Assembly: GCF_030445035.2 (NCBI RefSeq)
Contig: NC_092216.1
Location: forward strand, 10,789,405 to 10,853,404
From: Dasypus novemcinctus
Taxonomy: Eukaryota; Chordata; Mammalia; Cingulata; Dasypodidae
Direction of reading: 5' to 3'
Length of the DNA stretch: 64,000 bases
The notes under the pieces were generated by a model. It ran no database searches, was not told the origin of the DNA, and was given only the letters and a program-made list of their open reading frames with translations. Within the stretch, counting starts at the first letter, position 1, and each line of letters starts with the position of its first letter. Shown here one piece after another: positions 12,061-21,734 of the stretch. The position numbers and the translations under genes were made by a program.

Positions 12061-14286
12061 AATACTTTCCACAGATCCATCCTCAATATTGCAGTTCCAA
12101 ATGGTTCTTCCTCTAAGAATACAGCTTGACTCCATAGGATGAGAATTCAATGTTCCACCCATTCAGTGTGGGTATCCACCCACAGAGATAACACCCTATG
12201 ACCACTTGAACACATTCATATTACACTGAGACATGGCCCAGGTGCATCGCTTCCCATATATCCCCCACCACCAACACCCACACCAGTGATACACAATTGT
12301 GATTCTTCTGCAATCCAAAACTTTCCCAGAAATAAACCAATAAATAAATGAATAAAAGAGTAAAAAATGAAAAAATTAAATAAAAACATATAAAAATATT
12401 TTTTTTCGCATTATGGTCTTCATTCTTGTAAGATCTTTTATCTTTTATGTACAGTGACAATTTCTTCTGTAGTTTCCAACAATATCGTATATTTTATTCA
12501 ATTTGTTTTCAAAGAATCTTTAGGTAACAGAAAAGTCACATGGAAAATGTAGGGGATTCCCATATACTCCACTCATTCCCCCCCCCCACATTTTCCTTAA
12601 TTAATAACAATGTCTTTATAATTTCCTTAATTTTTTTATGTATCTCATTGAATGTATTAAGATTTGTTAGAACATCTATGATTAGTTTCTCACCTCCTTT
12701 ATGTCATCTGGAGGTTTAACTTGTTCCTTTCACTGGGTCGTATCTTCCTGTTTCTTGGTATGGATTGTAATTTTTTGTTGATGTTTTGGCACATGATTTA
12801 CTAGATGTATTTATTCTGGGTGAAATTTTTCTCTTTAGACTAAGGTTTTGTATTTAATTGGCTTTGTGCTACAGTCTCTCTTTGAGACTTGAATCAACTT
12901 AATTTGGAACTTTATAGTTGGCTCATGTTTAGTCAGTCTGCATTTTTCAGGTCTTTTTCAGCTCTTTCTCATCTTTCTCCCTTGCTGATTGCACAGTCAT
13001 TTTTAGGGATGCAGTTTACACTATAAGCCATGGAGAAAGAATTGACCTACATTATCCCAGGATCTGATAAAGCTCCTCCCTTCTTTTTCTCCTGTCAGGA
13101 GTAGGAATTGTTTTGCCTGTAGTTGTGGACACAGCTATATGTGTAATGTAAGCAGCACAGGCCAAGACTGTCTGTAGTTGCCCAGAGAGACTGATGATGC
13201 CTCACAACTCTTCCTCCCCTAATTGAGACAGTGATGGAGCCACAGATGTGGGCAGTAACTAAGCTAGGTGTGTCAAAACTTATCACAGCTGTCCAGCTAG
13301 ACTAATGAAATACCAACTTCACTCATCCTCTCTCAGGCATGGTAATAGAGACTCAGGAGTGTCCAAGCATCTAATCTGTGTGGGCCAGAAACACCTGCAG
13401 TTGTCCAGAGAGGCTGGGCAAGCATTGACCCTCCTATTCTATCAGGGGTTGGAGATGGAGTCACAGATGCCCAGCAACCCAGTCCATGTAGGCCAAAAGA
13501 AACTCCAGTTGCCTAAAGAGTCAGGAAACACTACTTACCTCCTATCCAATTAAGGGGCCTAGAGGGAGCCATCACTGTCTGACTATCCATTCAGAGATGC
13601 TCGTACAGGTTTCCCCAGCTTCCTCCCTGTCAGAGATTGGGCTAGAGCTAGGACATGGTTGCCATCCAACTTGGACAAAAAGAAGCTGGTCCCTAACATG
13701 CCTGTGATTTTCAATCAGCATACTTCCTCTCATGCTGGTGGTAGATTTAAAATGGACACTACAAGTCTCAATCTGGACTTTGAGAGTTTCAGCCTTTGGA
13801 TGTTCTTAGAATTAGACTTCAGCCAGCTGAATTTACTAATCAGTAGTTGAAATCAATGACTGCTGACCACCTCTTGCCTCCTTATGTTTTTGGGAAATGG
13901 ATCTTCCAACTCCAACCAGAAAATAGGTCCTGAGGTGGATTTTGCCTCAGAAGGGGATGGGCACTATCCTCCATAGCTAATCTTCATGGCTGATGGGCAA
14001 TTTCCTCCTTTACTTCTAAGAATGTTTCAGGACGCTCTTCCAGGCTCTTGCCTCCCCCATACAGGTGCTTTAGCTAACTCTGACTGATTAATAAATACCC
14101 TGTAGGATGAGTTAACAATAGAACTCCTTATTTTGCCATTACCTTGCCCCTCTTCCTCCCTCCTTCATTTTTGAAAAGCAGTTTCACCAGATTTTTAAAA
14201 AAAATCTCTGTTAACAATCATTTAGCATTTTACATATTCCATCCTACTTCCTTCTTGCACCCATCATTTCTGTTGCCATTTGGTAT
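12061..14286 (-). mobile_element. Old, internally deleted minus-strand L1 debris
   Basis: From 12,064 to about 12,600 the sequence resembles L1 3' UTR in minus orientation. For example, the block at 12,110-12,240 parallels 620-760, and an L1-like 3' end lies near 12,545-12,590. From about 12,600 to 13,880 it resembles the ORF1 start and 5' UTR of an older L1 (compare 35,380-35,560). ORF2 is missing between them. No usable frame remains. The stretch 13,880-14,286 is unassigned and may be more 5' UTR. Confidence 0.5.
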
Positions 14287-14832
14287 TGTTCATGAATTCA
14301 AAAAATACATATGGGATTGTTTTTGTAAACTGATCTGTAAACTGTTTTTGTAAACTGATTAAATTATGATTAAGGCTTTGATTCAGTCACATCAGTAGGA
14401 CATTGGATCCCTTCCCCCTTGTTGGGCAGGGACTCACAGAGAAAGTGACACAGCAGAGGAGAGAGTTGTAATTTTGATACTGGAGCTCCAGGGACAAAGC
14501 CAAGCCACTCAACTGCTAATTTAAAGCTCAAGAGACCAGAGCCTTGATGGATGAGAAATCCCAGAGAGAAATGAGCCCTGGGGAGAGAGACAAGCCTTTT
14601 GCTAGCCTATGGCTGACAAAGGAAGGAGGTGGGATCATGGAGCCCTAAGAGGAAGAAGAAGACTGAATTCTTGCAGAGACCAGCAGCCATCTTGCTCCAA
14701 CATGTGGCAACAGAAATTTTGATGAGAGAAGTAACTTATGCTTTATGGTTGGTAACTGTAAGTTCCTAACCCAAATAAATACCCTTTATAAAAGCCAAAA
14801 GAGTATCAGTATCCCATTGGATGACCAGTACT
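14287..14832 (+). repeat. MaLR-like 5' LTR
   Basis: Starts TGTTCATGAATTC and aligns with 16,373-16,915 and with the solo LTR at 34,136-34,787. Shared landmarks are TAAATTATGATTAAG, CCATCTTGCTCCAACATGTGG and CCAAATAAATACC near the end (a poly(A) signal-like AATAAA). The last bases correspond to CTGACTAATACA in the better copy at 54,602. Confidence 0.75.
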
Positions 14833-14837
14833 GAATT

Positions 14838-14855
14838 TGGTACCAGGAATGGGGT
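14838..14855 (+). other. Primer binding site, Leu type (ERVL/MaLR)
   Basis: TGGTACCAGGAATGGGGT lies five bases past the inferred LTR end. ERVL and MaLR elements typically use a tRNA-Leu complement beginning TGGTACCAG; this differs only slightly from the form I know. Confidence 0.7.
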
Positions 14856-15559
14856 CATGCTTTTGCAATCAAAATGCTGCAACAGTTTTATAAATGGGTA
14901 AGGGGTATTTTTTTTTTTTTGGAGGAAATTTAAGGTTCCTGATGGAAAAGGCCTAAAATGTTTTGAAGGGACTGTAAGAATATGGATGCTAAAGAAACTT
15001 CTGGTGAGGACTTATAAGTAAGTGATGAAGCTATTGGAAACTGGAAGAAAAGATGATCTGTGTTTTAAAGTTGCAGAGAACTTAAGAAGATTAACTTCTG
15101 GTGTTTTATGGAAGGCAGAATCTGAAAATGGTGATCCTGGGCATTTAGCTGAAAAACTTCAAAGTAAAAACAGAATGTGGCTTGGCTTCTCATTTCAGCC
15201 TGTAGTAAAATGGGAGTTGAGAGAGATAAGCTGAAAACTGAATTGTTGGGCACAAAGAAACCGGAAACTGATTTGGGAATTCCAGGCCTCTGGAAATCAA
15301 ACCCTCAGAAGTAAATTCTCTGTTTGAGGAATTAACTAAATTTGGAGGAGTTATACAGGAAAGACTTGTGGAAAATTTTACTGTATGATGGCTTGGACCC
15401 CTGCTTCCTTGTATACTAAACCAAAAGCTTTTTGAGAGAGCTGTTTGAACAAAACCAAAGTCAGCTGGACTTAAAGGGATAAGAAGAGGAGATATGGAAA
15501 GGAAAACAGCATTGAGAAGAAAACAATGAGAACTGAGATCTGGAATTAAGACATCTCCA

Positions 15560-15915
15560 TGGGCAGAGAGGAACCCTGTCATGTGTACAGGGGGTGTGAG
15601 TTTGCCCTATCAGTTAAAGGGGGTAGACGTTCCTACCCAATGTTCAGGAAATTTTGCCTCTCCAGACTACAGAGAGGCTGAAGTACATTCCCCAAGGGTT
15701 GGGAAGAGCATGGCCAACATGCATAGGTCTGAAGGTGTAGGCCTGAATCTTATGGATAAGGGAAGGTCAGGTCACCAATTCAATGCTCTAAGAGTGTTAG
15801 GCCTGTATGCCAAAGGTTAGGGAAGATTTTTTTCTTCACTTCACTGTACTAGGTGGTTAAGACTCTACCCCAAAGATTGGATAAAGTGTGGCAATCACTC
15901 CAATGTTCTTGAGGA
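15560..15915 (+). repeat. Degenerate ~65-base tandem array inside the MaLR element
   Basis: Units of roughly 60-75 bases repeat imperfectly. Each contains a CC(C/A)AA(A/G)G-TT/AT-GG-AA word, then a GG-CA-CA-T-CAATG(T/C)TCT word (for example 15,780-15,790 and 15,898-15,910). At least four units can be followed. It was read by eye, so the boundaries are loose. Confidence 0.5.
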
Positions 15916-16372
15916 GTGAGATCTGGAACTTGTCACCACCCAGATGGTTGCTGAGGGTGGAACCAAGAAAATGGCAATTGGGCAAATGTGTGGAAAGGGT
16001 GGGTCACTATTAGGTCCTAGGAAGAAGAAACCATAATCTTGAGAATGACTCTCAGACTTTGAGGTCTAATGAAGCCTGCTCTGCAGGTTTTCAGAACTGT
16101 TTTGGAATTGTGACTCATGTTTCCCTCCTAATTTCTTCTCATGTTAATGCAAATGTTTATCCTTTGTCCCTTTGTTTATTGAAAAGATAAAAATTACTTT
16201 GTAGTTTCAGAGGTGTACAACCAGACAGGACTTTGCTGAAAGATAAACTGAATTTCTTTAAACATTGTGATATGATTTTGTACTTAGCGTTGTAATTGAC
16301 TTAAGTGTTGCTTTTTTAATATATATACTGTAATGTTTTTCTGGAATTCAGAAGATAGTGGCAGCTTGGCAT

Positions 16373-16915
16373 TTTTTATGAATTTCAAAATTAGATATTG
16401 GATCATGTTTGCAAACTGCATTCTTCCTTTGGGTGTTTTAAATTCAGAGGTTTCAGGTGTACTTGATTAAATTATGATTAAGACTTTGATTGAGCCATGT
16501 CAGCAGGACATTTAGCCCCTGTCCCCTTTGTGGGAGAGAGTTGTAGTTTTGATACTGGAGCCCCAGGGAGATAGCCAAGCCATTTTCCTGATAATTTGTA
16601 GCTGAAGAGACCTAAACTCTAAGCAGCCGAGAAATCCCAGAAAGAAACAAACTCCCAGGAGAGAGATATTTCTTACAGTAGCCTACATCTAAGCTAAGGA
16701 GCTGGGGCCATGGAGCCTTACAAGGAGGAGGAATGCTGAACCCTAGCAGAGACTGACAACCATCTTATTCCAACATGTGGCAACAGACTTTGGTGAGGAA
16801 AGACTTATGCTTTGTATCCTTGTGACTGTAAGCTTCTACCCCAAATGAATAACCTTTATAAAAGTAAACAGAGTTCTGGTACCTTTCATCAGCATTCCTT
16901 TGGCTGACCTTTTCT
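16373..16915 (+). repeat. MaLR-like 3' LTR
   Basis: Aligns with 14,287-14,832, including TTAAATTATGATTAAGAC, CCATCTTATTCCAACATGTGG and CCAAATGAATAACC. The two LTRs differ substantially, so the insertion is old. Confidence 0.72.
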
Positions 16916-17724
16916 TGTGCTCCAAACTTCTATTGATATTTCAATAGGGAATTTTTTATTTCAGGCTTTGTGAACTTCAATTATGGTATTTGTGTTTAGT
17001 CCCTGTTTTAAGATTCCCATCACCTTTCTGAAATCCCCATTTGTTCATATATCATTTTCCTGACATCCTTTAGTTCTTTGTATGTGTTTTCATTTAGCTC
17101 TTAGAGCATATATTAAGACCATCGTAAAGTCTGGTCCAATACATTCTTGGTTTTTGATATTTTATTTTGCTCTGGATGTGTGATCATTTTCTAATTTTTT
17201 GTTTTCCTTGTAATCTTTTTTTGCACCCGTACATTCTAATATTTTATTGTGCAAACTCTGGAATTTAGTCCCTCAGATAGCTATTCCTTAAATTTGTATC
17301 TAGTTGGTGATATGATAGAGATTTCTTTGTATATCAATGCTATCAGAAAGCAAACAAACCAATCAAACTTCCCCCCACAGTCTTGCAAAATATTTCTCTG
17401 TTATCTCTTGTTCTCCTTTAGAAATCAGCCCTTTATAAAGAACCTGATGATTCCCCAAGGTGAAAGCACAAGATCCTCTCCAATCTTTTATGAGCATGTG
17501 TTTTGTCATGAGCATGTGAATCATTTCTTAGGAATTCCTCTTTTACAGTGATGTTAATGCCTCCTTTCCTTCTGTAACAGTCTTTCCCCTTTCTTGCACA
17601 CACTATTGTCTGTTTAATGCTGTTGTTTCTCTGCTGCCACATTTTTATGATTTCTATTATGAGTTGGCTATCTGCAAGCTAATTCTGTAAGCAGTGGAAA
17701 TTTCCTAAATGGTAAGTCAGAAAT
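16916..17724 (-). mobile_element. Ancient minus-strand L1 relic (ORF1/5' UTR part)
   Basis: T-rich sequence with words typical of the antisense ORF1/5' UTR of ancient mammalian L1s, such as CCTTTAGTTCTTTG near 17,068 and GAGCATAT near 17,104. It has no open frame. It is the flank into which the L1 at 17,732 inserted. Confidence 0.5.
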
Positions 17725-17731
17725 GAGTGTA
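17725..17731 (+). repeat. Probable target-site duplication of the 17,732 L1 (left)
   Basis: GAGTGTA is repeated at 24,697-24,703 after the A-rich tail. With one mismatch the match extends four bases leftwards (AAATGAGTGTA against AAAAGAGTGTA). Confidence 0.6.
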
Positions 17732-19449
17732 CTGGGAGGCAGGATAAGATGGTGTCCAAGTGAGTGCACCCTCATCATCTCTCCTGTAAAAAAGCTGCTG
17801 AGTGGGAACAGAAGGTGTTTTTGGGAACCTACAAAGCAGGAGGTGTCTGGATGTCTATCCAGAGAGACTGAGACAAAGGTAGTGCTTGCTCATGGGAAAA
17901 CATGGGCTTCTGACACTGAACCCAGAAGCTGTTGGAAGCCAAAACCCTTCCCCTAGTGCTGAGAGCTGCAGCATTCCCTATCACCACTGGCCACATGGTG
18001 GCATTCCCAAGCCCTGTGTTCCCCAAATACATCATGTCCAAAACTGTGTTCCCTGAACCTCATATTCCCCCAACACTGCATTCGCGGTAACCCACATTCC
18101 CCAAACCCACATACGCCAAGCCTGCATTCTCCCAGGCCTGGGTTCCCTGAACCTAAAACTCCCCAAACTTCAGCATTCCCATAACCCTCTGGTCTCAGAC
18201 AAACTCCAGAAGTGGAAGGGTTTTGGTGAGGGGGTGAAGAGGGGCCTGAGGAGTACAGGTTCAATTTTCTGGTCCACCCTTTTTCAAGCATGGTAGAGCA
18301 TACCAGCTGACTTGGGGAGAGGCTAGGAAGAGAGAAGAGGTGAATCTGCTGAGAGAGAATGATTTACCTAAAACTTGATCTGGGAAAAGGTGGAGTCAGA
18401 AAGTTAACTAGCCCCCCATAGCACACCTAAGGAGAGGGACAGTAGGACATGATTTGTAGGCTTCCAATAGCATATTTAGGGTTCCTGGTAAGGTGTGGGT
18501 GCTCTCTCCCAAGAAAGTAAGAGGCATTATTTTCTATGGTGAATTGGTTCACCAGGGTTCAATTAGAATCTCTGAGGGGAGCCCTTGTTGCCCTGGGAGA
18601 GAGAGATGTGAGGAAGTGAAAAAGGGAAAAGCCAGACTTCAGAGAAGCTTATTTAATTGCAAAGAGGATTCCTTGCTTGAGGCCTTTTTTTTTTCCTTGG
18701 TTTGTTTTCTTCTTTCCCCTTCCTCCTTATCCCCTCATGGCACCCCCCCCCTTTTTTTTTCCTTCTTGCTTGCTTTGTGTTTTCTTTTTCTTTTGCCTTT
18801 TATTTCTTTCCTTTTTTCTTTTTTTCCCCTTATTAGGTGCTACTGGCATGTTTCTTGTTTTCTGTGCTTCCTCATCCTTTATTTCCTCTTTTCTGTGTAG
18901 TGATTTTGGCTACCAATGCTATGCCTTTTCTTTACATCTTTCTATTCTTCATTTTCTATTGTTTCTTTTACATTCCAGCTCTTTATTTAGACCCCAATTT
19001 TTCTCACTTTTTATTTCTAACACCTCTATTCTCTTTTTTTATCTTTCATTCACTTTTTATGCTATTGTCTTTTCTTTTCTCTCCCCCTATCTCCTGACCA
19101 AAGTGGCCTTTTAATTCATATATTCTTCTGCATAATCAGTTTACCATCTCATTGTAGGACTGACTTTTTTACTGTTATAATTCTACAGAGCTTACAAGAG
19201 TTTATTATCCCTTCTAGTTCTCACATGGTTCTTTTGCTAACATTTACTCTCAATACTATTATTATACTTTTTCCTTTCTTAACCCTTTTGGTTTCTCTGG
19301 ACCTTCAAGGGAACTTAGACAACAACAAGGAAATAGAATAAGAAGAACAAACTGTCAAAGAGAAGACTCAATACACTCACACACAATACCTAAATAAACA
19401 CTGAGACTAGATGGAGAACCTATCAACTGAACAAACCCATCAAGATGAA
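17732..19449 (+). promoter_or_regulatory. L1 5' UTR with YY1-like site, minisatellite and pyrimidine tract
   Basis: AAGATGGT at 17,746-17,753 is the counterpart of the YY1 site of human L1. A ~16-base repeat array fills about 17,971-18,195. A strongly pyrimidine-rich block (long T and C runs, few purines) spans about 18,686-19,110. The same three-part order occurs in the minus-strand copies. Promoter role is inferred by position. Confidence 0.7.
17971..18195 (+). repeat. ~16-bp minisatellite in the L1 5' UTR
   Basis: About a dozen degenerate units of the form (A/G)TTCCCCAAACCCAC recur every 15-17 bases, for example GCATTCCCAAGCCC, GTTCCCTGAACCT, ATTCCCCCAACACTGC and ATTCCCCAAACCCAC. The homologous part of the first L1 (7,340-7,437, minus strand) has a shorter array with the same core (GTCCCCAG). 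Confidence 0.7.
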
Positions 19450-20250
19450 ATGATGACCAGATAAAAACAAAAAATTACAAACCATACCAATAATCAGGAA
19501 GACATAGCACAATCCAATGGACAATCAAAAAACAGGAAGAGGAGCAGGACATCAAACAATTAATCAAAGCACTGAAAACATATATTATAGGCCAATTTAA
19601 TGAAGTGAAGGAAGAGATTAAGGATATTAAGAAAACTCTTGGAGAGGATACAGAAGAAATTGGAAATGTACCCAAAAAGATAATGGATATGATGGTGATG
19701 AACAGCACAATCCAGAAAATAAAAAATATACTCTCAGCAAATAACAGCAGATTAGAAGAGGCAGAGGAAAGAATTAATGTTGTAGAAGACAATACATCTG
19801 AAAGCAAACAGATAGTAGAATTGATAAAAAGATAGAAAAAATCCAGCAGGGACTTAGGGGCCTGAATGACAATGGAAAATGCACAAACATATGCATTATA
19901 GGCATCTCAGAAGGAGAAGAGAAGGGAAAGGACAGAAAGTGTATTGGAGGAAATGATGGCTGAAAACTTCCCAAACCTATTGAGGGAGAAGGATGTACAT
20001 GTCCATGAAACACAACACACCCCAAACAGCATAAATCCCAACAGGCCTACCCCAAGACATATACTTGTCAAAGTATCCAATGCTCAAGGCAAGAGAAAAT
20101 ACTGAAACAGCAAGAGAAAAGGGAACTATCACATACAAGGGAGGCTCATATGGATAGTGCTGACTTCTCATCTGAAACCATGGAGGCAAGAATGCAGTGG
20201 TAAGACATAGTCAAAGTACTAAAAGAAAAAATTTACAACCAAGAATACTC
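19450..20250 (+). pseudogene. L1 ORF1 relic
   Basis: Starts with the family MMT codons at 19,450 but meets a stop within a few codons. The coiled-coil part stays open at 19,605-19,835 (MKEEIKDIKKTLGEDTEE and NSRLEEAEERINVVED). The C-terminal RNA-binding part follows with frameshifts to about 20,250. It would have been the L1 RNA chaperone. Confidence 0.88.
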
Positions 20251-20455
20251 TATCCAGCAAAGCTAGCATTTAAAATGATGGAGAGCTCAAAATATTCACA
20301 GATAAATAGAAACTAAGAGAGTGTGCCATTAAGAACATGCCCTTCAAGAAATACTAAAGGGAGTTATGGAGGAGGAAAGAATAAACAGGAGATACAGATT
20401 TGGAGGAGAGTGTAAGAGCAATTAAAAGACAAATGAGAGAAAAAAGCAACAACAT

Positions 20456-21734
20456 ATGACAAAAAACAATCCAAAGAAAATATGGCCAATATAAGTAATT
20501 CTTTGAAAGTAATAACACTGAATGTCAATGGATTAAACTCACCTATTAAAAGACACAGATTGGAAGATAGGATAAGGAAATAGGACCCAATTATTTGCTG
20601 TCTACAAGAAACACATCTTAGACCCAGGGATTCAAGGACGTTGAAAGTGAATGGCTGGAAAACAATCTTACAGGCAATCAATAACCAAAAAAAGGCAGGT
20701 GTAGCTATATTAATATCAGGCAAAATAGACTTTAAATACAAACAATGATGAGAGACAAAAATGGACACTACATATTAGTGAAAGAGATAATCTTTCAAGA
20801 AGAAATAACAATCATAAACATTTATGCTCCTAGCAAGGGTGCCTGCAGATATATGAGGCAAACACTGGAAAAACAAAGTGAAGGAACAGGTGCCTTTACA
20901 ATTATAGCAGGGGACTTTAATACAACACTATCAACTTTGGACAGAACATCTCAAAAGAGAATCAATAAAGAAACAAAGACTTTGAACAATATATTAGAGG
21001 AGCTGGACATAATAGATATATGCAGAACATTACACCCAAATACAGCAGGATATACATTCTCCTCAAGTGCACATGGATCATTCTCCAAGATAGATAACAT
21101 GCTAGGCCACAGAGAAAGTTTCAATGAATTCAGAAAGATCAAATTCATATAAAATAAGTTCTCTGACCACAGTGGAAAGAACCTGGAAATCTGCAATGGG
21201 CAGAGATCCAGATTTGGCACCAAAATATGGAAGTTAAATGACACACTCTTAGATAAATAGTGGGTCAGTGAGGAAATCTCAAAAGAAATGAATAACTACC
21301 TTGAAATGAATGAAAATGATAGCACAACATATCAAAACTCATGGGATGCAGCAAAACTGTATTGAGAGGGAAATTCATAGCCATAAATAAATACATTGAA
21401 AAAAAGAAGATAGAGCTAAAATCGAAGAATTAACAGCAAACTCGGAGGAATTAGTAAAAAGAAACAAACTAATCCCAAAGGAAGGAGAAAGAAAGAAATA
21501 TGAAAGGTCAGAACAGAATTAAATGAAATAGAAAATAAGAATCAACCCAAATGTCCATAAACAGATGAATGGATAAACAAAATGTGGTAAATGCATACAA
21601 TGGACTACTACTCAGCTATGAGAAGGAATACAGTACAAACACATGGGATAACATGGATGAATCTTGAGAACCTTATGTTGAGTGAAGCGAGCCAGGCATT
21701 GAAGGACAAATGCTACATTACCTCTCTGATATGA
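20456..21734 (+). pseudogene. L1 ORF2 relic with ~2.5 kb internal deletion
   Basis: The ATG at 20,456 begins the endonuclease domain. The open stretch 20,745-21,152 encodes INIYAPSKGACRYMRQTLE, then IIAGDFNTTLSTLDR (the GDFN endonuclease motif), DICRTLHPNTAGYTFSSSAHG and SKIDNMLGHRES. At about 21,540 the sequence passes from the region before the reverse transcriptase directly to the C-terminal NPNVHKQMNG-like codons, and it ends at a TGA at 21,732-21,734. By comparison with the minus-strand copies, about 2.5 kb containing the whole reverse transcriptase is missing. Confidence 0.9.

Larger units (their letters stand above)
14287..16915 (+). mobile_element. MaLR/ERVL-type LTR element, both LTRs, no coding capacity
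   Basis: Two related LTRs (14,287-14,832 and 16,373-16,915) flank ~1.5 kb of non-coding interior. A Leu-type primer binding site lies just after the first LTR. The interior lacks gag-pol frames and contains degenerate ~65-base repeats. Its final part (about 16,060-16,300) reads like the interior end of mammalian MaLR elements as I remember it. The short length and lack of coding match non-autonomous MaLRs. No clear 5-bp target-site duplication was seen. Confidence 0.75.
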
